From Diadema setosum (taxonomy: Eukaryota > Echinodermata > Echinoidea > Diadematoida > Diadematidae): a stretch of DNA of 64,000 nucleotides. The translations under genes were made by a program, and so were the position numbers. Where the stretch lies: positions 26,893,649 through 26,957,648 of the forward strand of contig NC_092685.1 of NCBI RefSeq assembly GCF_964275005.1, written 5' to 3'. Below the pieces are notes generated by a model. It had not been told where the DNA came from and ran no database searches. It saw only the letters and a program-made list of their open reading frames with translations. Positions 45,757-57,992 of the stretch are shown here, in pieces. The first letter of the stretch is position 1. The number at the start of each line of letters is the position of its first letter.

Positions 45757-48700
45757 TTAGCTGGATGTCAGACAGGCAGCTGCGTAGCTGACTGAGCTGT
45801 CACTCTGGGTCTTGCACTGGTTGGACTGGGCATACTTGAGGAATTTCATCTCGTAGCGGAGACCATTCTGGCGCTCACCTAGTACTGCTACGATAGCCTT
45901 TGTGTGTTTGGAGGGGGTAGGTTGGGGAGCAGATTTTGATAGAAAATGGATTATGGTGTGCTGAGCACTAACTGATTCGTCACAGCATTTATGACATATA
46001 CTCAATACTGGCATGGCACTGCAGTAGAATTGTAGTATGCTCAAGTTATATTTTTCTCTCTCAGTATGCCATTATAAAACTTTTTGCATTCTTGCAGCAG
46101 CATGCAATTTCAATAACATGACAGTTTGTTTGAAATGTATTGTGATATATCTTTCTCATCAGTTTATTCAAATTTGTGAGGCATATTATCAAGGCTTTCA
46201 ATACCATTTGATTTGGCTTACATGTAGAAAAAATAAATATACACAAGTACAAAGAGTGCAATACACAAACATGCACAAAGAATCGATCTCAAAGTGGAAG
46301 CCTGGTAAACATTTCATGAGGCTGGTAGTAAGGCCGAGTTGAAAATATAAACTCATTGTTTGTAAGTGACACGAATGTGAACTTCCCTGTTAAAGTGATA
46401 CATACACTTGTCACTTGCAATTTTCCCCGACAAGAAAATGAACTGTGCCTGCTCTCTGAATTGGGGTGTGAACTTGGGTCTGGTAACTTTTCACCAAAGG
46501 TTTGGTAAAACAATAAGCTGATAAATGCACATAATAAGGATAAGGCTGGGACTTCTTAGAGTGCTATCATACTATCAACCTACACCTGTCAGCTGTGTCA
46601 GCGTGAAATATTTTGATTTGGGGGAACTTGTGCAACTGATGAGGACTTCTGACACAGCAGTCACACTACCAGTAATCACTTATTCCCACAAAGCTAAATG
46701 TAGGGAGATTTTTCAACTCACATTGAGAAGTACAGCAATAGGATGTCTGCCACAGATGGTGTTGCTGTATTTCTTGAGGTATGCTGAAAAGCCTCGCGGG
46801 TCTAGCTGCTCTATCAGGTCCATACCCTGCCACAGACCAAGATAATGTCATCAACACACAGTACTCATATTATCTCCACGTTAACTACATCAACAAGTCA
46901 ACCACACCACGGGTATTCAGGAACATATTTAACTAAATAGAGCTGCATATAAATAATGATGACACTGAAAACTAGAAAGCACTCGGAGAGCACAGACCTC
47001 CCTCTGCCAGAGCAGTTCATTTCCATCCATACACGCATGCTGAAAATCGCCAATTTCCCAGTGATAAAGAAGTCTTCTGTTACCTCATCAGCTTCCTGCT
47101 GCGCGGCACCTCGAGCAGAGCACGCGCTTCAGTGTGCGTATGCAAACCTCAAATATGCGCAGCTTGAACTCCCAAGTTCATTGACCCTATATGCCAAAAG
47201 ATTAAAAAATCCTTCAAAAATCCATAAAAATTTCTCGATCACTACCAAAATTTCATCATCTGTTCCTGGTGTCATTATCAACTTTTTCTGCAAGTTTCAT
47301 TCAAATCCGTTCACAACTTTCGAGCTATTTTGCAAACAGACAAACCAACAACGATGAAAACGTAACCGCCTCCTTCCTTGGCAGAGGTAATTAAGCAAAG
47401 AGACATTCCAACATCTGAATAGTATTCATAACAATGGCAATTTCAATTCTCAGGAACACATCAGAAAAAACAGTCTCACTGTGCATTTTAACACCAGAAA
47501 CTTAATAATCATCAATTATCAAAGGACATACAACTTGTTGAAAATAAACTTAAATTTATTAATTCTACAATATACGTATACCGGCTATGGGGGATTATGC
47601 TATTGATTTGTTAGTGTCTGAATATTCATACAGGTATCAGAGGAACTCTTTCTAAGTTAATGGAGGTTGCAACTGGAATGACAGAACGCCAGTTCGTGTG
47701 AACAGAAGGGTGCATTTCTATGGACACCATATCACAGGCATGAACTTTGCACTGAATGAATACCCAATGGATACACAACATATCAGTTGTTTTTGAGTAC
47801 AATTAAACTGTCCTTAAATAATGCCAGATGTGGATGAAAATTGAGAAGGGGAGTTCCTTCCCTTAAAGTATGTAGATTTGGAAGGCCATTTATGAATCTC
47901 CTCAAACTTCCCTTTAGGTGTACACAACATTTAAAGAACACTTCCTAAGAATTTAACATTAACCTTTCTGCGAATCGAGTATATTACATTCTTAAAGTAA
48001 TTTTCATTCTTTTCTGATAAACTGCATTTATCATAAAATCAGTCACTGAAGCTAACATGAAACCATAATAAAATCTGTGGGTCTTCCCGAGCTCTTGAAT
48101 GTTTAAAATCATTTGATATATTGGAGTTGCAATTGAATCCTGAAACCATTATTTTGATATTGGGATCACTCTACAACATATCATGTTGTTTCAAAGAGAA
48201 TACTTACCATTTTATCTACTGCTTCGATGCACTGGTAGATCTTTGAATACTTCTTGTCGTAGTAGGTATACCTAAATCTCTTTCCTGGAATGAACACATG
48301 CACACACACACACACACAAAAGCAAATAAGTGAGAAATGTAGAATCAATTTAATCATCATCATAAGTATGAAGCATGCTGAAGCATTATTTCCCTAAGTT
48401 TACACAATCACATCCATCACAGCTATTTACCCAGTCCACACTATCTACTCAATCCATCTATCCATCCATCTACATGTCCATTGTCTTTCCATCAAAATAT
48501 CCATCCTTATATGCAGGCTGACACCCATCCATCCGTTCATCCATCCATCCATCATTATATCATTCTATCAATACTACAGTCTATCTCTCAAACCAACCTC
48601 CCATCCATCCACATATCCCAACAATTTACTACCTGATCACTCTACTAATCTTTGAGTCTATCCGTCCTACCAATATACCAGCAGTCCCTCCATTCATGAA

Positions 48701-49439
48701 TCTTCCACCATCCACCCAATCAAATCATGAAACAACTTTCATCAATCTCTCTACCTATCAATGCATCTAACCATCACATGACAAAAAGAGGGAAATATTC
48801 ATCTGACATGTAACCCAGCCACCATATCATTCATTCATCACCAGTAGGACAATGTCTTACCCCAGTGGCAGAAGTCTGAAGATATTACAAACAGGTTTCT
48901 AGGATCAGCCAGGTAGGTACTGAAGAGACGGCCGTAGCTTTGTTCTTTGCTCTCATCGAGGGCTCCTACTAGCACAGGCACAATGGTGAAATTGCCTCTC
49001 TTGCTGTTGTGGGGGGAAAGGAATACAAGCAGAGGCAGGCAAGGTTTATCACAATGTGATTCCAACTTCTAGGTCAGGTGTGTTTAGATTTAGTAATTAC
49101 TTCAACTTGCACCTCATCTGGCTTACAGGTAACTTCACTACTAATTACAGCTTTAACATAGCTTCATCTGAGCAAAATATTCTAATAGGGTTGTGTGAAA
49201 AATTATACATATACAGTCAGTGGTGCAGTTCAATGACATCCTCTAAATTAAAAGAAATATCTGCGTTTGCCACATCCACCAAGAAAAATTTGATTGATCA
49301 GTACTGAAAGACTACAAAAAAAATAATAATAATAAAAATAATAAAAAAATAACTTGCAGCAGGGCATGTGAATTGGATCAACTTCAATGAAGTTCTTCTT
49401 TGGAGTTTAAAAAAAAAAAAAAAATCAAGATATGTCCTG

Positions 49440-49470
<31 letters not shown>

Positions 49471-52400
49471 ATTGGCTGGACCTTTTACCTTTCCATGACT
49501 TTAGCTACATAAGGAAGATGCATCTCTATACTATGTTCATCCTCGTCCACTGGAATCGTCATGGTTTCAAACATCTTGGAGCCCATCAACTCTCGGTTCA
49601 CTGCAAAAGATGGTCATGCACAAACAGACGTTTCACCAAGATGTTAACAAATTGCTGGGGGAAAACATGTGAGATGGTCATGGGAAAACTACTGCTAAAT
49701 TAAAAAAAAAAAAAACACAACAACAATTTAATTGCGCTGCAGCCCTAATGAAATGACAATATGAAATGACAATATGAAGATGTGCAGTCTGAATCACATC
49801 ACAGGTATTAAAACCATGTTTGACACAATACTCAATACAAATCAATGAAAATGTGAATTAAGGAAACACATTATTTGAACCATCGAGTTAAGATTGCCAA
49901 CAATAAAATGAAATGTTTATATTCTTGTACCTTCTGACCCCCCCCCCCCCCCCCCAATAAACAGAAGAAAGAATTTTATGCATACTTTATATTCGATAAG
50001 GATTTATCACCTTCTTGATCGACAACTAGATCATACAAAGGGGTCTGGTACTTGGCACATGTCGTCAGAGCACACCCAGGGAGATACACATGATGAGATG
50101 GTCCCAAGATGAACACACGCTCTCTGCACGGAATGCAAAATGCGCAAACAGCTTGTAGTCAAAACACTGATAAACACCAACTTCACTTTTACCATAGGCT
50201 CCTACTGCTACAAGTCAAGGTAAATTCCAGTATACACTAGTTATTACTGTACTGAAACAGCACACTGCAATATCATTTGCCAGAAAGTTTATATTTGGTA
50301 ATGGCAAAATGTTCTAGAGAGTACCAGTATGTACAGTTGTAAATACATGTGCCACAATGTGTAATCATTACCAGCCCATAAGTTGTTGTTCATGGTAAGT
50401 ACTTGGAATGTAGTCAATACTGAAAGAATGCTGGTAGTCTCCTCTTTTACAATGTGTTATGTGCATTGTTTGTACATTAAAATTGTACGATTGATTGGAG
50501 GGCAATCATCATATATTCCAATTTGATGGAAGTCATACTCAGAAAGGGAACATACAGATTTATGCATTGACGCGAACTGCTTGTGTGTGAATGCAGAAGT
50601 AAATCACTTGGTAACTGTTGTCTACAAACAATTCTCGGCAGCTCCTGTAAGAAATGCACACGAGTCGAACCTTTGCACCATCCTATAAAAATAATAGCAA
50701 CATTCAGATAAGACTGACAAGGATAGTAGAGGAGGCACTCACATGCGTGTTGGATCCACCTGCTTGTAAGCATATGCTCCACATGCTCCACAGTAGCTAT
50801 ATCCAGCATGGCTGCAGCATGGGTTTAGAGGAGGGAAAAAAACCCAAAAACAAACAAAAACAAATACAAAAACATAGTGAATTAACATGTCATTCTGTGG
50901 TATTTAAAGACATCTTTGTGTGCACAGCAGGTCATGCAACCCTGTGAAAGACCTGACACGCCCTGATGGCATACCATCCGACCTAACTCAATGTGGTCAT
51001 CAGATTATCACTGCTCATCTAAACTTGCAGTTGATCCACTGCTCTCCATATGACATACTGCATCTATAATAATGCTAATATGAAATATAAAACCTAATAC
51101 TGTACGAGCTGAAATTTTCGCGAATTGCTACTCGGAGGACATTTTTGCGTGTTGTTAATTTCGTGGTTGCGAGGGTCTAACCGAACTTACTTATTTGCGC
51201 GTTGTTATTTTCGCGTGTTGTTATTTTCGCGGTTCAAAGGAGATTCGTGAAATTCGCGAAAATAAAACCACTGCGAAAATTTCAGCTCGTACAGTATACA
51301 GTACATGTTTGTATGCAGATACAATGTTACATGTACGTGTATACATAGTCTATCACAAAATGTTATCAGTATACTAACTTCACACAAACACATTCACCTT
51401 TTCTTCAATGAGATGCATTACGCATAAACTATTCTAAGGATTAGAAGGTTGTTACATATTGTACTACAGTCAGTGCTATAGACAGGTATGATATGAATAC
51501 TATCACTCACTATGGCTCAACATTTAAGTGGTGGCCAAGGGTCACTAAAAAGTAATGTCTGGCCACCAAATTTTCAAAAAGGCTATCTTTTTATTTAGTA
51601 GCCAGATTGGGCACATACATTGCAAGATTCAGAATGGATTGTCACAACTATTTCCATTATTTAGGCCACTTCATTTGTTTATCGAGCCACTAAAATGTCA
51701 TATTTAAAGACTTAAGTGGCCTGAACGGGCCACTAGCTAGAGAAAAGGGTTAGTGTCGAGCCCTGATTGCTGAAGTTATTCATGAACAGAGAAGCAGGTA
51801 GGGAAAAGGGGAGGAGAGAAGGGATCAGGAAGAGGCAGGATAAGGATAAAAAGAAGGGATGGAGAGAGAAAAGATTGGCATGAGACTAGGATGAGAACAG
51901 GAAAGAGAAAGTGGAAAAGCGATGGGGAAGAAACAAGAAAAACAAGGATCATGAGGAAAAAAGAAAAACAGGGAGAGAATATATGGCTTAGTAGGGGCAG
52001 TTTGATTTGAGGGTGAGATGGCTTACGGGGCAATGATTGCTTTGGCGGGCAGCTGCTTTTGATCGGCTCGGCTCAACCAGCCCTCAAGCTCTCTATCCAG
52101 CTCTCTCCCTGAATAGGACACGGTGACGGGATGGATACAATTTGTATGAGGCATTGTGAGACAAGGAATTTTTAAGTCAAGGTAATCAGTTATTCAAAGA
52201 TAACATATGCAAACTTGTAGCTCCATTTAGGCTGCTGCTAGTACTAGTGTCAGCTGAACACAATTGCTGATACTCAACTTTCTCAAGTGAATAAAAAGAA
52301 TTAAATGTTATAGAACCATGGCATGGATTCATTTCTTAAAAATAAAATGCTCACCACATCATAAAATGTTAAAAAGTTATTTGACGTGGGTAAGATACCC

Positions 52401-53013
52401 CTCCCCCCCCCCCCATACCCCACATTGAAATTACCTAACAAAAAACAACTCTGTCTGTAAAATATAATGACAGTATTGACATGGGCAGTTTCTAGAATGT
52501 GCAAAGGGTAGACAAAGACTGAAAGAGCTTAGACCACAACACGCACAAACGCTACGACGGCGGTGCGTCATTGCGCTGGCCGGAACATCACGCACGGCAC
52601 TGCAGGGTTCATCACCCCTCTCACTGTACCATCCCCTCCTAAGTGTGTGTGTGTGGCCTTTATCTTGTCTGTAGATCGACGGTCAACAACAACACTACAG
52701 GGTCAACAACAGTAACAACTAGCCAGCTAGCCAACTGTGTAAAAGCGAACTAGGAGTGTATATGCTGTAGCGTTGCCTCTTCTCGGCTGGGCAAGACTGG
52801 CCCAAACAATTGATCATCAGAAATAATGACAAAATAGTGAATATCGAGCCGACATGGTCAACAATGACAACAAAGCAAAGCCAAAGAATAGACTCGGGTA
52901 ATTTTGTCACTAAGTCAGCAGAGCAGTAACAGTAGAGGGTCTAGCTATTTATTTTATAATTTACCTGAACTTGAATACCAACTTCCAGCGTGTGTTGCCC
53001 GTCTTGTTGCCAT
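45757..53013 (-). CDS. MEMO1: MEMO1 (mediator of ErbB2-driven cell motility), complete
   Basis: Nine coding exons with GT-AG ends and matching phases: 53013-52965, 52108-52027, 50811-50743, 50123-50011, 49600-49489, 49003-48861, 48284-48208, 46826-46722 and 45897-45757. The total is 891 nt, or 296 residues; human MEMO1 has 297. The chain starts with HAGSWY near the N-terminus and carries [10 protein letters not shown] (His45), GPSHH (His77), [21 protein letters not shown] and NTICGRHP (Cys240). His45, His77 and Cys240 correspond to human His49, His81 and Cys244, the metal and pocket residues. It ends SDSSVSYAA and a short tail. MEMO proteins fold like class III dioxygenases; they bind metal and affect cytoskeleton, receptor signalling and redox balance (family knowledge). 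The ATG at 53013 is the first in-frame start and gives the usual length. No frame breaks. Confidence 0.97.
46995..47390. repeat. Interspersed repeat with CCTTGGCAGAGGTAA end
   Basis: The right end reads CCTCCTTCCTTGGCAGAGGT followed by AA. Just inside it is CGAGCTATTTTGCAAACAGA with ACAAACCAACAACG. From memory, this tail recurs in marine invertebrate genomes. The left end ACCTCCCTCTGCCAGAG is a partial inverted match. It accounts for an otherwise tempting 133-residue frame and lies in MEMO1 intron 7. Confidence 0.55.
48410..48740. repeat. Degenerate (CCAT)n tract
   Basis: An irregular CCATCCAT/CTATC pattern over about 300 bp in MEMO1 intron 6. No spacers or conserved repeats as in a CRISPR array. 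Confidence 0.85.
51100..51294. repeat. TA-flanked MITE, CTGTACGAGCTG family, copy B
   Basis: Ends CTGTACGAGCTGAAATTTTC and AAATTTCAGCTCGTACAG, flanked by TA, 195 bp. The interior aligns with copy A in reverse orientation (TTGCTACT..GTTGTTAATTTCG). It lies in MEMO1 intron 2. Confidence 0.92.
51520..51745. repeat. GGCCACT-bounded repeat
   Basis: Blocks of AAGTGGTGGCCAAGGGTCAC near the left and AAGTGGCCTGAACGGGCCAC near the right, with more GGCCAC/GAGCCAC blocks between. It looks like an old element or a small cluster with internal repeats, but its borders are unclear. Confidence 0.4.
51783..51990. repeat. 200-bp purine-rich tract
   Basis: The plus strand is almost pure A/G (GAGAAGCAGG.., GGGGAGGAGAGAAGG..) with few pyrimidines. 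On the MEMO1 strand it is a pyrimidine tract starting about 40 bases after the exon 2 donor. Such tracts can form triplex DNA. Confidence 0.8.
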
Positions 53014-55154
53014 TCTAGCAGTTGATTTTATGATAAACAGCTATCTTCTGGACTGATGGAACTGGGAATGGCGTTGCTCTCTTCGGCAAGACAAGACAAC
53101 TCCGCGTGTGTAAAGTGTACGAGAATTATTCACAAAGCTCTCTGTAACATCTCAGTTCAGCTGATCGTGCGGCAACAATAAACACCGAGTACACCTATCT
53201 TGTATGTATTTTGTATGGGTATTTGCGAGCACTTCTCTCGCTCGCTCGCTCACTATTTTGCGTCAGTTTACAACACACGAACTCTGCACACCACCCGTAC
53301 CTATTCGACCTTATCAACTTCGGCGACTGAATTTCTGCCCTGTGACTGATCGACATCGAAGACAACGCACATCCCCTGATACACACTTTATGACGACCGG
53401 AACATGTAGCGTTTCCATACATAATGCAAATACTTAGTATAAAAGAGTTGACAGACTTAATATTTCACATGCTTTCATGATAACAGATTGCGTGCAATCA
53501 TATAGAATTATTCTAAATACAGTAGGCAAGCGATTTTTTTTTTTTTTTTTTTAGTATCGTCCCATTGACAACCCTCTACGTTGTATTTGACTCTCTGATA
53601 AAGCCCTTGGGTCACTGGCTGGCACTCTCATCCGCCATCGGATCTCTTGGGGGCATGAATAATATAAACAATGCCCCGAAAAGCAGTATATATCTGTACA
53701 TTAAACATAACAATATCTAATTGAACAGTACATGATGTGTAAAGTGAACATTATGTAACAGTGTTTCACGATTTACGGGGGGGGGGGGGCGCCCCTTGAA
53801 CTGCCAACCTGAGTGCAGAAAAACGTCATTACACCGGTATGTCTCGAGAATTGACAGCAAATAAGGATTTTTTTTTTTCTTGTCAGCCGATTAAGGGAGA
53901 GAAGTCGCAGCAACTGAAAGAAAAACAAAAGTTTTTTTTTTCTTATTATAGTCCATAAGGCGAGAGGATTCTCAATAGCGAAAAGCTAGATCTGCCCCTG
54001 GCGAGTGGTTATTCACATCATGGATCGAGGTAAGTCTTATCTAGTATACTTCCATGTTAAGTGAGTGCTGGTCCACCACAAAAGACTTGTACAAAACAAA
54101 ACATTGATCAAATGGGTTATGTCCTACTTGTGTAGTTAGATTAAATTTAGACACCAATGGAAAATTTCAACAGATAATCACCAGTATTTTGTTATTGTTG
54201 TTGTTGTTGTTGTTGTTGTTGTTAAACCTCTTCTTTCTCATCATTATCCTTAATATTACCATTGCACGCTCAGTGGGGGGGGGGGGCACTTCCGGGTTTC
54301 CTGACCTAACAAGCAAAAAAACAAACACAAAACAAGCAAGAAAAAAAAAAAAAAGGGTCCTCAGCTCATCTCTCCCCTTCCATTTCCGGGTTTCTTCAGC
54401 TGACAAGCAAAAAAACAAAACAAAACAAAAACAAAACAAAAAACACTTGAAGATCTCTATCTATTTTTTTTTTTTTTTTTTTTTAAGTAGGCCTATACCA
54501 CTTGCGTACTTCCGGGTTGAAAGTGGGGGGCCAAAGTGATGACACCTTATGTATTCCTTTGTCACTGATGCACAAAAAGTGGTGGGAGGGGCGAGCCCCC
54601 GACCCCCAGTTCGGCCGGCCGGCCATGTCATTGATCATTATCCCCACCATTATCATCTACACAGTTACTTTCAAATGACATCAGAGCCCGGACAATAGAT
54701 GGCAAAGTGGGGGCATGCCATCCCCTTGGGAATGTCCCATTACGGCCAAATTCCTTCCCTAAGAAGGAAAAAAAACAACAATAAAGAACAACAACAAGAG
54801 TTTTGATTGCTTTCACCATAGCATATTTTCATCGATCAAGCTAAACAAAATCAACGTCCTGGCAATATTCAACAGAAAAGATAAAAATCGATGTTCAAAA
54901 CATACATCTAAAGTTTATTTAGTGTGTGAAATTTGCAAATACAGTACTGTACTACGATGGGTGACTGTAAGCAACTTCGCCAAACTCGCAAGGGCGAATT
55001 TCGTAATGCCGAGATGTCGATACGGATGATAATGTTGCGTGACATCAACAACAGAGGGCGGTGAACTACTACTCGCTCATGCTGTGAGATCGATGTCTCA
55101 TCCGGGAAGTGAGAAGCAAGCGCTTCTATACTCTTTGCTAGGTGAGAAGCTCCC

Positions 55155-55315
55155 CAGGAATTTTGCATAAAACGTTTAAAACCTGAGAAAAACTCTCGTA
55201 AGAACTAAAAACTAATGTTAGTACGATCTCCCCCATTGACTTTACACTGGAAAAAACTCAGTTGAATGTCAACCAGAGTTTTTCTCAGGTAAAAAGTTTT
55301 ATGCAACAGGCCCCA
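55155..55315. repeat. Palindromic element, GCATAAAAC/GTTTTATGC arms, GGCCC end
   Basis: TTTTGCATAAAACGTTTAAA and CCTGAGAAAAACTCT are mirrored by AGAGTTTTTCTCAGG and AAAAAGTTTTATGCAACAGG, ending GCCCC. The left GGCC end is lost. It resembles the GGGCC-ended foldbacks at 3328 and 3826. Confidence 0.65.
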
Positions 55316-56342
55316 GGTCTCATCATTCTGGTGCATATAAGTGCGAAAAAAAAAACCAAAACAAACTTTGATACATTCCATTGTTACCATACGACCTTGC
55401 GACCTTTTTGTAGTACAAAATATTGACATTCACCACACTAACTCAACAACATTATTTTGCATGCTTCTGAATCAGCAAAGAGACGACTAAACGCGACCAA
55501 TATGCATGGTCATTGCTGATATTTACCCTCACCGTCATTGGATGTCAAATTACAATTCATTTCTTGTTTTGTTTTGTTTGTTTGTTTGTTTTTTGTACTA
55601 AGCTTGAATCCTCAGTGATGAGTGGAGCTAGGCTTCTTTGTTTATTTTTCTATGTTTCATTTGGTTTGATGTCATTGTGTAATTCATGCCACGAAGGGAA
55701 ACAAATAGGGATAATAGAATGGAATTATATAAGAACGGTAATAACTTCTACAATTATGAGAACATATTGTTATTGTATGAATTGAATATTGCTGCCATAT
55801 TTTCATCATCATAATTTGTCATCGTTCTTTTCAATGATATCATCACCATTATTATATACATCATTTGTAATTCACGACAGCGCGTGCATATGTGATATAA
55901 CTTAAGTACGAGTTACCAGTACATCGAATGACAAGCAAAGCGGGGTTCCTGACAAATCGAACAATATTTTTAGACAACAAAAAAGAAAAAGCATAAAAAT
56001 CACAAACTGTTTCCTTTATGATTAACTGACTGAATGGATGAATGAAGTTAGTAAAAGAATAGGAGAGTATAAACGAAGGAATTAATTACCAACGGCATAG
56101 AGTACGCCCATCTATGTCTTGAGACGAATAATCAAGTATTGTACTTAGTATATCGGTATACATACATACAGTTGTACAGTCAAACGCGCCTTGGTGGCCA
56201 CCTGTCGTATGCGGCAGTGAAAAGAAAAACCCTCCGAGATTTAATAAAGACCCTGTCTATTGGGGCCACCTTTTTCGTATTTCCCTTGGGTGGTTGCTAC
56301 ACCCAGTTCAGTTACGGATTTCATATCAATTCTCTTGTTGGT

Positions 56343-56362
56343 CGTTGTTGTTGTTGTTGTTG

Positions 56363-56414
<52 letters not shown>
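56343..56414. repeat. (GTT)n-(GT)n compound microsatellite
   Basis: About six GTT units followed by about 25 uninterrupted GT units. It creates spurious Cys/Val-rich frames. Confidence 0.97.
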
Positions 56415-56417
<3 letters not shown>

Positions 56418-57250
56418 GCTTGTTGGTTTTCATGGCGAGCTGGCAATCAAGATCGTATGTCTGGAGGACGCGCATCTCATGCGCGCACGTATCTTATCAT
56501 GACGCAGCAAGCAAGGTCAAATTAATGTCATCTATTCATGACGTCACATTCCTGGCAACGTACACAAAATTTTGTCAGTGATTTCACTACACACACACAC
56601 TGTCGACTATTGCTATTTCGACGGCTCATGTAAACGGATGTTCTTTCGTTCTACTATTGCCAGCTAATTCATAGCAGTTATCTTGAGGATTGAATTTTTA
56701 ATTCAGTACGGATACAACATCGCTGTAAGTATTTTCACTGATTCATTGTTTCCTCTATACCGATTTTGTGCAGTTTCAGTACTATAATGTTATTAGTTTA
56801 GGAGATATGCATTATTCATCAAACGCGACGGCAAAGTAACAACACGGCTGATTGTCACCATCTCTCATCCTCGTTTCTATCTGCCAAACATAATCATTAT
56901 CATATCCTACTTTAATAGTTTAAAAGTTTCATCTGGGGTATTACAAAGAAATGTCTACGGTATAGAAAATACAGACACCGACAGAGGTAATAATATGTTG
57001 ATGAACTGGCGTGAAATTGAACAACTTAACTATGAGTATAGTCTATATTTGTTTACATTAACAAAATATTATAATCCTATAGCTAGATGATAGATGTAGG
57101 TGTAGACGACATGCACGAACTACTTTATTACCAAATCTCCTTCTGACCAAGAACCATCAAAGACTGGAACACATCACCCCAAGCAGGAGATTGTCGAGGC
57201 CAACACCATTGACACATTCGTGTGGCAAGCCTCGGCCCAAAAATAGTTGC

Positions 57251-57659
57251 TTAAAGGGATAGTATAGTTTTGGGTGGGATGGGGATTCAGGTTTTACATT
57301 TTTGCGAGATATTGGAAAACACTTTTATGAAATATTAAAGAACATAATTCTGAGGGGAATTAAAAGTTTATTAGGTGAAAATTCGGTTTTGAAATGGCTG
57401 AGATATCCAAAAGCAAAGTAAAACAAAGTGGTTCTGATAAAAGGTGAGACCCTTCTTTTATTAGGATCACTTTGTTTTGGGATATCTCAACCATTTCAGA
57501 ACCGATTTTTGTCAATTATAATAAACTTTTAATTCCTCTTAGAATATTGTATGCTACTGAATATTTCATATAGATCCTAAGTGGTTTCTAACAAATTCGA
57601 AAAAAAAAAGTTAAAACCTGAATCTTCATCTCAGTCAAAAATATATCATCCCTTTCTAA
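57251..57659. repeat. TTAA-type foldback MITE, AGGGATAGTATAGTTTTGG family, copy 1
   Basis: Starts TTAAAGGGATAGTATAGTTT; the right end reads ATATATCATCCCTTTCTAA, so that end of the target site is changed. The arms are about 190 bases long and share TTTTGAAATGGCTGAGATAT and AAACTTTTAATTCC. It is just upstream of the coiled-coil gene's first coding exon. Confidence 0.85.
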
Positions 57660-57992
57660 CATCCATTTTTTAAAATTTCATTTTATTTTCATTTTTTCAT
57701 TATATTCGACTTACCAGTTTATTTGATTACACGTATTCACATGATGTTTCTGCAATTATATACTTGAACCAAAGATCGTACACTCAATACCCTTTAAAGA
57801 CTTTTACAACTTAGACCTCCCCGAAAGTGGCATTGGAATACTGTAGTAGGCCCTAATCAGGAAGCAGAATGAGGTAAGGATTTAGGATTTTCATGCTTGG
57901 CCGACATTAAAACGAAAACGCCAATTTTAGTTTTAAATATTCCCAGCATCTGATGTAGCATAATATCATCTTGTGTATGTTTGTAAAGATCC

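Larger units (their letters stand above)
53014..57992. other. Intergenic region between divergent MEMO1 and the coiled-coil gene
   Basis: No coding exon was recognised. Next to 53013 lies the MEMO1 promoter/5' UTR without a clear motif. Further on are T and G runs (53535-53552, 53777-53788, 54277-54287), (GTT)n at 54192-54222, A-rich tandem repeats near 54405-54445, a GGGCC-type foldback (55155-55315), (GTT)n plus (GT)n at 56343-56414 and a TTAA foldback at 57251-57659. A possible non-coding first exon of the coiled-coil gene ends at 56724 (CGCT/GTAAGT), and an acceptor-like TTTGTAAAG precedes its start codon. Confidence 0.5.

Noticed and set aside
46956-47357. 133-residue open frame as a gene
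   Set aside because: It coincides with an interspersed repeat inside a MEMO1 intron and on the opposite strand. No domain or splice signals support it.
48410-48740. CRISPR-like direct repeats
   Set aside because: It is an irregular tetranucleotide tract without fixed repeats or spacers, in an animal intron.
56139-56581. Cys/Val-rich small proteins
   Set aside because: They are translations of a (GTT)n-(GT)n microsatellite in different frames.
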